A stretch of DNA of 45,471 nt. It comes from Micromonosporaceae bacterium (GTDB lineage: Bacteria; Actinomycetota; Actinomycetes; Mycobacteriales; Micromonosporaceae). Where the stretch lies: assembly GCA_009377645.1 (NCBI GenBank), contig WHTQ01000033.1:1-45471 (forward strand). Direction: 5' to 3'. The notes beneath the pieces are model-generated. The model was not told where the DNA came from and did not search any database. It was given only the letters and a program-made list of their open reading frames with translations. Both the position numbers and the translations under genes were made by a program. This document shows, piece after piece, positions 15,459-24,731 of this stretch (its first letter is position 1; each line of letters starts with the position of its first letter).

Positions 15459-15745
15459 TGAGCCCCCTGGTGAAGTACACGCTGGGCCGGCTCGGCCTGT
15501 TCCTGGCGGTGTTCCTGGTGCTGTGGCCGGTGCCGGCGCTGAGCCTGCTGGTGAAGCTGCTGGTGGCGTTGCTGGCCTCGTTCGGGCTGTCCTGGTTCCT
15601 GCTGCGCGGATGGCGGGACGAGCTGGCGGCGAACCTGGCCGAGAAGGTGGAGCGGCGCCGGGTGGAGAAGGAACGCCTGCGCGGCGCGCTGGCCGGCGAC
15701 GACGACCCGAACCTCCCGCCGCCGGCCAGGGACGAGCCGGTGTGA
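15458..15745 (+). CDS. DUF4229 small membrane protein
   Basis: This 95-residue protein begins SPLVKYTLGRLGLFLAVFL, the typical DUF4229 start, with two transmembrane helices (about 11-28 and 31-50) and a charged tail with EKVERRRVEKERLRG, then an acidic, Pro-rich end. The family is confined to actinobacteria and has no known function. The ATG overlaps the upstream stop. A longer open frame begins at 15224 but only repeats the upstream gene out of frame. Confidence 0.8.
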   Translation: MSPLVKYTLGRLGLFLAVFLVLWPVPALSLLVKLLVALLASFGLSWFLLRGWRDELAANLAEKVERRRVEKERLRGALAGDDDPNLPPPARDEPV

Positions 15746-15752
15746 CCTAAGC

Positions 15753-18737
15753 GTGCTGCCACGGGAGGTGCCGGCGCCGGCCTTCGTCGGCCGCGAGCAC
15801 GAGCTGGCGGTGCTGCAGCCGGCGCTGCGCCGCCGCTACCCGCCGGCGCTGGTGCTGGTCGAGGGCGAGGCCGGGATCGGCAAGACCCGGCTGGTGCGGG
15901 AGTGCCTGAGCCGGCCGGCGCTGCGCGACCGCACCGTGATGGTGGCGGCGTGCCCGGCGGTGCGGGAGCCGTTTCCGCTGGGGGCGCTGGTCGGGGCGCT
16001 CCGCGGGGCGGGTCCGCGGCTGGCCGGGCTGGCGCTGAGCCCGCTGGCCGGTGCGCTGCGACCGCTGTTCCCGGAGTGGGTGGCGCAGCTGCCCCCGGCG
16101 CCGGAGCCGCTGGAGGACGCGAACGCCACCCGGCACCGGCTGTTCCGCGCGCTGACCGAGCTGGTGGAGCGGCTCGGGGTCCAGGTGCTGGTGGTGGAGG
16201 ACGCCCACTGGGCCGACCCGGCGACCCTGGAGTGGCTGCTCACCCTGCTGGCCGACGGCCGGGAAGGGATCTCCTACCAGGGCGCCCCGCCGGCCGGGCC
16301 GACCGGGGTCTCGGTGGTCGTGACCTACCGGCCGTGGGAGATCCCGGACGGTTCGCTGCTGCGGCGGCTGACCACCGCCGGCCGTGCCACCGGGGCGGCC
16401 ACCACCCACCGGTTGGAGCTCGGCCCGCTCAACCCGGGCGACACCCGCGCGCTGGTGGTCTCGATGCTGCCGGACCGGCCGGTGCCGGACCAGCTCACCG
16501 CGTTGCTGCACCAGCACACCGACGGGCTGCCGCTGGCGGTGGAGGAGAGCGTACGGCTGCTGTCGGACCGGGGCGAGCTGACCCCGGCCGGTGGTGAGCT
16601 GCCGGTCCCACCGTCGATCCGGGACCTGGTCCGGGAGCGGGTCGGGTGGTTGCCGGAGCCGGCCCAGCAGGTGCTGGCCGCCGCGGCGGTGCTGGCCGAG
16701 CCGGCCGATGAGGCGCTGCTGGCGCAGGTGGCCGGGCTGGCGCAGGGGGCCGGGCCGGCGCAGGTGGCCGGGCCGGCCGCCCGGCGCGGGCTGGCGGCGG
16801 CGCTGGCCTCCGGGCTGCTGCAGGAGACCGCCGACCGCGGGCTCGGGTTCCGGCATGTGCTGCACGCCAAGGCGGTGGCCGAGTCGATCACCGGTACGGA
16901 GCGGCGGGAGCTGGACCGCCGGGCGGTGCGGGCGCTGTCCAGGCTGGCGCACCCGCCGGTGGCCCGGCTGTGCCGGCACGCCCGCGACGCCGGCGACATC
17001 GCCGGGTGGAGCCGGTACGCGGAGGCCGCCGCCGAGCTGGCGCTGGAGTCCGGGGACACCGGGACCGCGGCGGCGCTGCTGCACGAGGTGCTCACCGCGG
17101 CGCCCCACCCGCCCCGCCGCCGGGCCCGGCTAGCCCGCAAGCTCGGCGACCTCACCGTCAACCGGTCCGCCCCGCTCGGCGACCTGGAGACGGCGGTGCG
17201 GGACGCGCTGCACGAGATGGTCGCGGCCGAGGATCTGTCCCGCGCCGACCGGGGGGAGGTCCGGCTGCGGCTGGGGCGGCTGCGCTACGAGGCCGGCCAG
17301 CTCGAGACCGGGCACGCCGAGCTGGAGACCGCCGCCGCCGAGCTGGCCACCCACCCGGCCAGCGCCGCGATCGCCATGCTGCTGCTGGCGGTGCCCGACT
17401 CCGTACCGTCCTGGCCGGTCAGCGCGCACCTGGCGTGGCTGCACCGGGCGGCCAGGCTGCTGCCGCGGGTGCAGCCGCCGGCCGAGCAGCTGCCGCTGCT
17501 GATCCACCGGGCGACCACCCTGCTGGCGCTCGGCGAGGACGCCGGGTGGGCGGCCGCGGCGGAGCTGCCGGCGACCGCGCCCACCCTGGTGGGCCGGCGG
17601 CAGCTGCTGCGGGGGCAGCTGAACGTGGCCCAGTCCGCCATGGAGTGGGGCCGCTACCAGGAGGCGCGGATCCGGCTGGCGGCCGTGGCCGGGGCGGCGG
17701 AGGCGACCGGATATCGGCGGTTGCTCGACGTGGTCCAGTTCGACAACCTGGTGCTGGACTGGCTGACCGGCACCTGGGAGGAGCTGGGCACCCGGCTCGC
17801 CACGATGTCCGAGGCGGAGGCGGCGCATCCGCTGCTGCGGCTGGCCGGCCGGGCGATCCGGGCGGTGCTGGAGCTCGCGCAAGGGGACCGGGCGGCCGCG
17901 GCGCAACGCCTGCAGGCGGTCCACGAACAGGCCGCCGGGGGCAGCCCGATGCAGCCGGCGGCGTTCCTGTCCGCGGTGGCGCTGGCCCGGCTGCGGCTGG
18001 CCGACGGCGCGGCCGGGGCGGCGGTCGAGGTCAGCGCGCCCGCGATGGAGGTGATCACCACCAAGCGGATCTGGCTGTGGGCCACCGACATCGGGCCGGC
18101 GCACGTCGAGGCGCTCGCCGCGGCCGGAGCGCGGGACCGGGCCGGGGGGCTGGTGGACGAGTTCGCCGGCTGGGTCGGGGACCACCAGGCACCGGGGGCG
18201 GCCGCCGGGCTGGCCACCTGCCAGGCGGTGCTGGCCGAGGCGGACGGTGACCTGCCCGGTGCCGCCGAGCGGTTCGCGGCCGCGGCCGCCGCCTGGGCGG
18301 CGCTGCCCCGGCCGTACGACCAGCTGTGGGCGCTGGAGCGGCAGGGCCGGTGCCTGCTCGCGACCGGTGCGGCGGAGCCGGGGCTGGCGGTGCTGGCCGG
18401 CGCCCAGGAGGCGCTGCGGCGGCTGGGCGCCCGGTCCGACGCCGACCGGGTGGCCCGGGTGCTGCGCCAGCACGGGGTGGCGGTCGCCCGGGTCTGGCGG
18501 CAGGGCCGCCGCGGGTACGGGGACCGGGTCTCCCCGCGGGAGCAGGAGGTCGTGGCGCTGGCCGCCCGCGGGCTGACCAACCGGCAGATCGGCGAGACCC
18601 TGTTCCTGTCCCGCCGGACCGTGGACAAGCACCTCAGCAACGCGATGCGCAAGCTGGGCGTCTCGTCCCGGACCGAGCTGGCGGTGGCGGCCAGCGACAC
18701 CGGGCTGCTGTCCCCGGGCCCAACCGGGACGCAATAA
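15753..18737 (+). CDS. Large ATP-binding LuxR-type transcriptional regulator
   Basis: This 994-residue protein has the LAL/MalT-like layout: an N-terminal AAA-type ATPase with Walker A (GEAGIGKT, residues 38-45) and Walker B-like VLVVEDAHWAD (about 145-155), a long TPR-like helical middle (about 350-900), and a C-terminal LuxR HTH (about 927-980, SPREQEVVALAARGLTNRQI then FLSRRTVDKHLSNAMRKLGV). Such proteins bind ATP and often a small inducer, and switch on nearby genes. It starts with GTG 8 bp after DUF4229. The downstream secreted subtilase is a possible target, though no operator is evident. Confidence 0.92.
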   Translation: MLPREVPAPAFVGREHELAVLQPALRRRYPPALVLVEGEAGIGKTRLVRECLSRPALRDRTVMVAACPAVREPFPLGALVGALRGAGPRLAGLALSPLAGALRPLFPEWVAQLPPAPEPLEDANATRHRLFRALTELVERLGVQVLVVEDAHWADPATLEWLLTLLADGREGISYQGAPPAGPTGVSVVVTYRPWEIPDGSLLRRLTTAGRATGAATTHRLELGPLNPGDTRALVVSMLPDRPVPDQLTALLHQHTDGLPLAVEESVRLLSDRGELTPAGGELPVPPSIRDLVRERVGWLPEPAQQVLAAAAVLAEPADEALLAQVAGLAQGAGPAQVAGPAARRGLAAALASGLLQETADRGLGFRHVLHAKAVAESITGTERRELDRRAVRALSRLAHPPVARLCRHARDAGDIAGWSRYAEAAAELALESGDTGTAAALLHEVLTAAPHPPRRRARLARKLGDLTVNRSAPLGDLETAVRDALHEMVAAEDLSRADRGEVRLRLGRLRYEAGQLETGHAELETAAAELATHPASAAIAMLLLAVPDSVPSWPVSAHLAWLHRAARLLPRVQPPAEQLPLLIHRATTLLALGEDAGWAAAAELPATAPTLVGRRQLLRGQLNVAQSAMEWGRYQEARIRLAAVAGAAEATGYRRLLDVVQFDNLVLDWLTGTWEELGTRLATMSEAEAAHPLLRLAGRAIRAVLELAQGDRAAAAQRLQAVHEQAAGGSPMQPAAFLSAVALARLRLADGAAGAAVEVSAPAMEVITTKRIWLWATDIGPAHVEALAAAGARDRAGGLVDEFAGWVGDHQAPGAAAGLATCQAVLAEADGDLPGAAERFAAAAAAWAALPRPYDQLWALERQGRCLLATGAAEPGLAVLAGAQEALRRLGARSDADRVARVLRQHGVAVARVWRQGRRGYGDRVSPREQEVVALAARGLTNRQIGETLFLSRRTVDKHLSNAMRKLGVSSRTELAVAASDTGLLSPGPTGTQ

Positions 18738-18859
18738 GTAGGTAATCCGCACACTCGCTACGCGGCCCGGCGCAGGTCAGGGTGGGGGTGGAAAGATCCG
18801 TTCGCGTGCCCCCGTCCCCCCGACTCCGGCGCGTCCGACCCCGCGGAGGCGAGAAAGCC

Positions 18860-21800
18860 GTGACCCACCCCTGGATGCGGCGCCGGTGGCGCCAACCTGG
18901 CCGCCTGCTCGCTGCCCTGCTCCCGGTCGTGCTGGCGGCCGGGGCGGCGGCCGCCGTAAGCCTGCCCGCTCCGGCCGGGGCTGCCCCCGTGGCGGAGCCG
19001 GCCGGTGCCGCCCCGGTGGAGCCGCAGGTGAGCCAGGCGGTGTCCGGTGGCGAACCGACCGACTTCTGGGTCTACCTGGATGACCAGGCCGACCTGACCG
19101 CGGCGGCCGGCACCCCCGGCCGGGCCGCGCAGGGTCAGGCGGTGCTCGACGAGCTGACCGGCACCGCGACCGAGAGCCAGGCCGGCCTGCGGGCGCTGCT
19201 GGACGCCGCGGGCGCGGACTACCAGCCGTTCTGGATCGCGAACGCGGTCCAGGTGCGCGGCGGCGACCAGGAGCTGCTGGAACGGATCTCGGAGCTGCCG
19301 GAGGTGGTCCAGGTGACCGCCGACCACACGTACGAGATCCCGGAGCCGATCCCGGCGCAGCCGGAGCCGGCGGCCGGCGAGGTGGAGTGGGGGATCGACC
19401 GGATCCGGGCGCCGCAGGTGTGGGACGAGCTCGGGGCCACCGGCGAGGGGATCGTGATCGGCGCCGTCGACGCCGGCGCGCTCTACACCCACGAGGCGCT
19501 GGTCGACGCGTACCGCGGCAACCTCGGCAACGGAGAGTTCGATCACAACTACAACTGGCACGACCCGTCCCGGGTCTGCGGCAACCCGTCCCGGGAGCCG
19601 TGTGACAACACCGGGCACGGGACGCACGTGCTCGGCACGATGGTCGGCGCGGACGGGATCGGGGTCGCTCCGCAGGCGCAGTGGATCGTGGCCAAGGGAT
19701 GCGAGACCAGCAGCAACTGCTCGCAGGCGGCGCTGCTGTCGGCCGGCCAGTTCATGCTGGCCCCGACCGACCTGACCGGCCAGAACCCGCGGCCGGACCT
19801 GCGGCCGCACATCGTCAACAACTCCTGGGGCGGGCCGGCCAGCACCGACCCGTGGTACCGGCCGGTGGTCGAGGCGTGGGTGGCGGCCGGGATCTTCCCG
19901 CAGTTCGCCGCCGGAAACACCTCGCTGGACCCGGTGTGCGCCTCGGCGGGCAACCCGGGCAACCTGCCGGCCAGCTACGCGGCCGGGGCGTTCGACATCG
20001 ACGGCAACATCGCCGCCTTCTCCCGCCGCGGCCCGTCGGTGTGGGGCGGCGACGTGCTCAAGCCGAACCTGTCCGCCCCCGGGGTGGCGGTCCGCTCGGC
20101 CTGGAACGACGGCGGCTATAACTCGATCAGCGGCACGTCGATGGCCTCCCCGCACGTGGCCGGGACGGTGGCGCTGCTCTGGTCGGCGGCGGTGCGGCTG
20201 GAGCGGGACATCGAGGCCACCCGGGAGCTGCTGGACCAGACCGCGGTCGACGTCGAGGACCTGACCTGTGGCGGCACGGCGGGCAACAACAACGTGTGGG
20301 GGCAGGGCCGGCTGGACGCGTACGCCGCGGTCGGGAGCGCGCCGCGGGAGCCGGTCGGCACGCTGACCGGCACTGTCACTGACGCCGTGACCGGGGACCC
20401 GATCGGCGACGCTACCGTCGCGCTCACCGGCGAGCTGGACCGGCGGGAGGTCACCCGGCCGGACGGGACCTACGCGGTGCGGCTGCCGGCCGGAGACTAC
20501 CGGGTGACCGCGTCGGCCTACGGGTACCGACGGGCCACCGCCGATGCGGTGGTGACCGGGGACGGGTCGGTCACCCGGGACTTCCGGCTGGCCGAGGCCG
20601 ACCGGGTCACCCTGCGCGGGCGGGTCACCGACGAGTCCGGGCACGGCTGGCCGTTGTACGCGGAGGTGACGATCATCGGCACCCCGGTGCGCACCCACAC
20701 CGACCCGGCGACCGGGCAGTACGCGGTGTCGGTGCCGGCCGATGCCGCGTACCGGCTGATGGTCGATCCGGTCTATCCGGGGTACCCGACCGACACGGCG
20801 ACCGTCGAGGTCGCCGACCAGGACGTGACTCGTGACCTGAACCTGGCGGTGGAGCGGTGCGACACCGCGCCGGGCTACCGGTACGCGTCCGAAGTGGCCA
20901 TCCTGGGCGACTACGAGGGCCAGCTGACCGGGTTGCTGGACCGGTTCGGGATCCACGGCACCGACGTTACCTGGGAGGACGACCTGACCGGGTTCGACGC
21001 GGTGATCGTCAACCGGCCCGGCACCCCACCGGAGGAAGTGTTCCAGCAGTTCCTGGCGGACACCGACGCGGCCGGGGTCGGCGTGGTGTTCAACGACTCG
21101 TACTCCAACTGGGGCAACGGCATCTCGCTGCTGAACCGGTATCTCGGCAACCCGAGCACGCGCTCGGCCAGCGCCGCCTCGGCCAGCCCGTACCTCTACT
21201 ACCAGGTGGTCGCCGAGCACCCGGTGCTGGCCGGGTTCGAGGCCGGCGATGAGATCATGTTCGACGAGGCGTCGGCGTGGAAGCACCACGCCTGGTTCGA
21301 GGGCTACCAGGGTGAGGGGCGGCAGGTGATCGCCACTGCCGGGCGCGGCGACCTCGGGGTGCGGGGCGGCGGCATCGGGGTGCAGGAACGGGACAACAAC
21401 CGGCACGTGCTGCTCTCGATGCACGGCGTGCACTCGGTCGCCGACCCGCAACTGTGGACCGACGATGGCCGGCAGCTGCTCGCGAACGCGCTGCAGTGGG
21501 TCGATCCGGATGTGCAGCTGGGCTGTGCCCCGGTGGCCGGCGGGCTGGTGCTGGGCCAGGTCACCGACCGCAACACCGGCGATCCGGTCGAGCGAGCCAC
21601 CGTCTCGGCGGGTGAGACGACCGTGACCTCGGCCGCCACGCCGGACGACCCGGACCTGGCGGACGGGTTCTACTGGCTGTTCGCGCCGCAGGCCGGGGAG
21701 CAGGAGCTGACCACCAGGAAGCAGTTCTTCCAGCCGGTGACCGACGTGGTGCAGGTGGCCGGGTCGGCGGTCACCGAAGTGGACGTCGCACTGCCGGCCG

Positions 21801-23560
21801 GGCAGCTGACGGTCGAACCGGCCGACCTGGTCGCCAGCGTCCCGTCCGGACGGACGCCGGAGCGCACGTTCACGGTCACCAACACCGGCAGCGCGCCGGC
21901 CGAGCTGGGGGTCAGCACGGCCGGTGGTCCCGCCGGCCCGCTGTCGGCGGGCGGTCCGCAGCCGGCGGCGGCACCGGGCGGGCAGGTGCAGTATGTGGAG
22001 GGTGACTACTCGCCGGCAGCGCCGACCACGGCATCCGCACCGGCTGCGGAGGCGGCATCGGAGCCCGCGGCAGCCGGGTGGACCACCCTGCCGAACTATC
22101 CACTCACGGCGACCGACAACAGCGCCGCGATAGTGGATGGCACGCTCTACTCGGTCGGCGGCGCCAACGCTTTCGCGCTCGCCGCCGGGTACGCGTTCGA
22201 CCCGGCGACCGGGCAGTGGCGCCGGATCGCCGACCTGCCTACGGCAGTGGCCAGGCCGGTGGCCGGCGGGATCGACGGGAAGCTCTACGTGGCGGGCGGC
22301 TGGCCCGGCGGCGGCACCGCCGATGCCGGCTTCGTCTACCAGCCGGACCAGGACCGGTGGTCACAGGTCGCGGACCTGCCGGCCGCCCGGGCGGCGGCCG
22401 GGTCGGCGGTGGTCGACGGGCGGCTGTACGCGGTGGGTGGCTGTGCCGACACCAGCTGCACCCCGACCCAGACGGTGTGGCGGTACGACCCGAACGCCGA
22501 CAAGTGGCAGACGCTGGCCGACTATCCGGAGCCGACCGCCTGGCTCGGCTGCGCCGGGATCGGCGGCCAGGTCTACTGCACCGGCGGGATGGACACCGAG
22601 ACCGCCAGCTCCGCCACGTACGCGTACGACCCGGTCACCGACGCCTGGACCGAGCGGGCCAGCCTTCCGTACGACAACTGGGCGATGGCCGCCGCCGAGA
22701 CCAGCGGGAAGCTGGTGGTCTCCAGTGGAGTGACTAACGGGTTCAGCTCGATCACCAACCGGGGAGCCGCCTACGACCCGGGCACCGACCAGTGGACCGA
22801 GATCGAGCCGACCGCGCGGGCGAGCTTCCGGATGGGGGCGGCCTGCGGGTTCTACACGGTCGCCGGGCGCAACTCCGCGCAGTTCCCGACGAGCCGGGTC
22901 GAGCAGCACACCGGTCTGGGCGGCTGCGGAGACAGCGAGGCGCCGTGGCTGGCGGCCGACCCGCCGGCCAGCACGCTGGCACCGGGCGAGAGCACCACGG
23001 TCACCGTGGCCATGGACTCCGCGGCGGCGGTCGACCCCGGCACCCACCTGGCCCGGCTGCGGCTGCGCCACGACACTCCGTACGCTCTCGACCCGGTTCC
23101 GGTCACGCTGCGGGTCCGGGAGCCGGTCGCCTGCGACCGGACGGTGACCGGGCTGCGGCTCGGGCACCTGGTAGTGGCCGACGGCGTGACCTGCCTGGCC
23201 GACGGGGCGAGCGTGATCGGCCGGGTAACGGTCCGGCCGGGCGCCGGGCTGGTCGCCGGTGCCGCCACGATCATCGGGCCGGTGACCGCCGACCGGGCGG
23301 CGTTGGTGGACCTGTCCGGCACCGAGGTCACCGGGCTGATCCAGGTGCACGGCACGACCGGTGCCGTCAACCTCGACCAGGCCCGGGTGATCGGGCTGGT
23401 GGGCCTGGTCGACAACGCCACCGGCGACTGGCCGATCGTGCTGGCCGGCAACCGGTTCAGAGGGCCGCTGGAGTGCACCGGCAACCATCCGGCGCCGGTC
23501 GACGAGGGGGCTCCGAACCAGGTGATTGGCGTGTCGTTCGGGCAATGCGCCGGCTGGTGA
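18860..23560 (+). CDS. Secreted subtilase with carboxypeptidase-regulatory, Kelch and beta-helix domains
   Basis: This 1566-residue exported protease starts at GTG 18860, which follows GGAGGCGAG and leads straight into a signal peptide (about 1-42). An inhibitor-type propeptide spans about 60-150. The S8 catalytic domain (about 195-465) has Asp204 (VIGAVDAGALYTHEA), His253 (TGHGTHVLG) and Ser427 (GTSMASPHVAG). Carboxypeptidase-regulatory-like beta-sandwiches follow at about 498-575, 583-660 and 897-970, with an amidotransferase-like fold between them (about 672-880, VAILGDYEGQLTGLL). Six Kelch repeats (about 1072-1351) form a likely propeller, and the tail (about 1424-1566) has short repeating strands resembling a bactofilin-like beta-helix. 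No sortase or lipid anchor is seen. The Asp motif is DAG, not the usual D[ST]G. Confidence 0.9.
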   Translation: MTHPWMRRRWRQPGRLLAALLPVVLAAGAAAAVSLPAPAGAAPVAEPAGAAPVEPQVSQAVSGGEPTDFWVYLDDQADLTAAAGTPGRAAQGQAVLDELTGTATESQAGLRALLDAAGADYQPFWIANAVQVRGGDQELLERISELPEVVQVTADHTYEIPEPIPAQPEPAAGEVEWGIDRIRAPQVWDELGATGEGIVIGAVDAGALYTHEALVDAYRGNLGNGEFDHNYNWHDPSRVCGNPSREPCDNTGHGTHVLGTMVGADGIGVAPQAQWIVAKGCETSSNCSQAALLSAGQFMLAPTDLTGQNPRPDLRPHIVNNSWGGPASTDPWYRPVVEAWVAAGIFPQFAAGNTSLDPVCASAGNPGNLPASYAAGAFDIDGNIAAFSRRGPSVWGGDVLKPNLSAPGVAVRSAWNDGGYNSISGTSMASPHVAGTVALLWSAAVRLERDIEATRELLDQTAVDVEDLTCGGTAGNNNVWGQGRLDAYAAVGSAPREPVGTLTGTVTDAVTGDPIGDATVALTGELDRREVTRPDGTYAVRLPAGDYRVTASAYGYRRATADAVVTGDGSVTRDFRLAEADRVTLRGRVTDESGHGWPLYAEVTIIGTPVRTHTDPATGQYAVSVPADAAYRLMVDPVYPGYPTDTATVEVADQDVTRDLNLAVERCDTAPGYRYASEVAILGDYEGQLTGLLDRFGIHGTDVTWEDDLTGFDAVIVNRPGTPPEEVFQQFLADTDAAGVGVVFNDSYSNWGNGISLLNRYLGNPSTRSASAASASPYLYYQVVAEHPVLAGFEAGDEIMFDEASAWKHHAWFEGYQGEGRQVIATAGRGDLGVRGGGIGVQERDNNRHVLLSMHGVHSVADPQLWTDDGRQLLANALQWVDPDVQLGCAPVAGGLVLGQVTDRNTGDPVERATVSAGETTVTSAATPDDPDLADGFYWLFAPQAGEQELTTRKQFFQPVTDVVQVAGSAVTEVDVALPAGQLTVEPADLVASVPSGRTPERTFTVTNTGSAPAELGVSTAGGPAGPLSAGGPQPAAAPGGQVQYVEGDYSPAAPTTASAPAAEAASEPAAAGWTTLPNYPLTATDNSAAIVDGTLYSVGGANAFALAAGYAFDPATGQWRRIADLPTAVARPVAGGIDGKLYVAGGWPGGGTADAGFVYQPDQDRWSQVADLPAARAAAGSAVVDGRLYAVGGCADTSCTPTQTVWRYDPNADKWQTLADYPEPTAWLGCAGIGGQVYCTGGMDTETASSATYAYDPVTDAWTERASLPYDNWAMAAAETSGKLVVSSGVTNGFSSITNRGAAYDPGTDQWTEIEPTARASFRMGAACGFYTVAGRNSAQFPTSRVEQHTGLGGCGDSEAPWLAADPPASTLAPGESTTVTVAMDSAAAVDPGTHLARLRLRHDTPYALDPVPVTLRVREPVACDRTVTGLRLGHLVVADGVTCLADGASVIGRVTVRPGAGLVAGAATIIGPVTADRAALVDLSGTEVTGLIQVHGTTGAVNLDQARVIGLVGLVDNATGDWPIVLAGNRFRGPLECTGNHPAPVDEGAPNQVIGVSFGQCAGW

Positions 23561-23582
23561 GGCGGGCGACCATGATGGGACG

Positions 23583-24374
23583 GTGGACCGGTACGCGAGA
23601 TGGAACGCACTGATCGAGCTGCTGGCGGCGCGGGGCCGGGTCAGCGTCGACGAGGCGGCGGCCACGCTGGCCGTCTCGGCGGCGACCGTCCGGCGTGACT
23701 TCGACCAGCTCGCCCGCCAGCAGCTGATCACGCGGACCCGGGGCGGGGCGGTCGCCGACGGGGTCGCGTACGACCTGCCGCTGCGCTACAAGACCGCCCG
23801 GCACGCGGACCAGAAGCGGCGGATCGGGCTGGCCGCGGCGGCGCTGGTGGAGCCGGGCATGGTGGTGGGGCTGAACGGCGGTACCACCACCATCGAGGTG
23901 GCCCGGGCGCTGGCGGACCGCCCGGAGCTGTCCGGCGCGGGCGCCGGCACCGGTGCCCAGCTGACGGTGGTGACGAACGCCCTGAACATCGCCCACGAGC
24001 TGCTGGTCCGGTCCCGGGCGAAGGTGGTGGTGGCCGGTGGGGTGGTGCGGCCGCAGTCGTACGAGCTGGTCGGGCCGCTCGGCAGCACGCTGCTGGCCGA
24101 GGTCGCGCTCGATCTGGTGCTGCTCGGGGTGGACGGGGTTCACCCGGCGCTCGGGGCGGCGGCGCACCACGAGGGTGAGGCGGCGATGAACCGGCTGATG
24201 GTGGACCGGGGCGCCCGGGCGGTGATCGTCGCCGACGCCTCGAAGCTGGGGCAGCGCGCCTTCGCCCGGACCTGCCCGGTCGAGCGGATCGCGGTGCTGG
24301 TGACCGACACCGGCGCGGACCCGGCCACGGTCGCCGCCTTCGAGTCCGCCGGCGTCGACGTGCTCCTGGCCTAA
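23583..24374 (+). CDS. DeoR/GlpR-family sugar-responsive repressor
   Basis: This 263-residue protein starts at a GTG at 23583; upstream starts would add sequence lying inside the subtilase gene. The N-terminal HTH (RVSVDEAAATLAVSAATVRR, then DFDQLARQQLITRTRGGAV) is followed by the DeoR sensor domain with GLNGGTTTIEVARAL, VVTNALNIAHEL and VVAGGVVRPQSYELVGPLG, which bind a sugar phosphate. The usual partner genes for sugar uptake or use are not beside it. Instead a truncated gene fragment lies downstream (24467-24694), which may be the last trace of a regulated operon. Confidence 0.88.
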   Translation: MDRYARWNALIELLAARGRVSVDEAAATLAVSAATVRRDFDQLARQQLITRTRGGAVADGVAYDLPLRYKTARHADQKRRIGLAAAALVEPGMVVGLNGGTTTIEVARALADRPELSGAGAGTGAQLTVVTNALNIAHELLVRSRAKVVVAGGVVRPQSYELVGPLGSTLLAEVALDLVLLGVDGVHPALGAAAHHEGEAAMNRLMVDRGARAVIVADASKLGQRAFARTCPVERIAVLVTDTGADPATVAAFESAGVDVLLA

Positions 24375-24414
24375 TATCCACCCAATGATCACGGAACCCT
24401 GGACCTGGCCCAAC

Positions 24415-24450
24415 TATACGTTTTCTGTGGAAGCCTTTAGAAAAAGTATA
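24415..24450. repeat. AT-rich inverted repeat
   Basis: TATACGTTTTCT (24415-24426) and AGAAAAAGTATA (24439-24450) match at 11 of 12 positions as an inverted repeat with a 12-nt loop. This AT-rich patch stands out sharply in a genome of very high GC. It lies between the DeoR gene and a broken gene. It could be an operator, a terminator or the end of a lost mobile element. Confidence 0.55.
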
Positions 24451-24466
24451 CTTATCCTGATCGTGA

Positions 24467-24694
24467 AGCAGCGTCACCGGCGACTGGCCGAACACGATCA
24501 AGAACCTGCGCGACAACGACCCGGCCTTCGCCTCCATCGAGGGCAAGTACGCTGATGATACGACCGGCCGGGACGCCCAGACCCTCCGCGCCTCGCCGTG
24601 GCAAGGTGTGATCGCGAGCCGTTCGGTAGTGCGGCCGGGAGAGCACGTCGACGTGCTTCCGGCCCCGATGCTGACGCTGTTGTTGGGGGCGTGA
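24467..24694 (+). pseudogene. C-terminal fragment of an unknown (possibly sugar-enzyme) gene
   Basis: An open frame without a start codon follows a stop at 24464-24466. It reads TGDWPNTIKNLRDNDPAFAS, then ...RASPWQGVIASRSVVRPGEH, and ends VLPAPMLTLLLGA. The codon bias is that of a real gene, while no upstream part is present, so it looks like the last ~75 residues of a deleted gene. I do not recognise the family; the ending is in the style of some glycoside-active enzymes, which would suit the DeoR neighbour, but this is a guess. Confidence 0.45.
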
Positions 24695-24731
24695 TCCAAG
24701 ACCACTTGAGGCGGGCTACCGGCGACGGGAG

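Noticed and set aside
18758-21451. An 897-codon minus-strand open frame
   Set aside because: It is antisense to the secreted subtilase; its composition is Arg/Pro/Val-rich and shows no domain.
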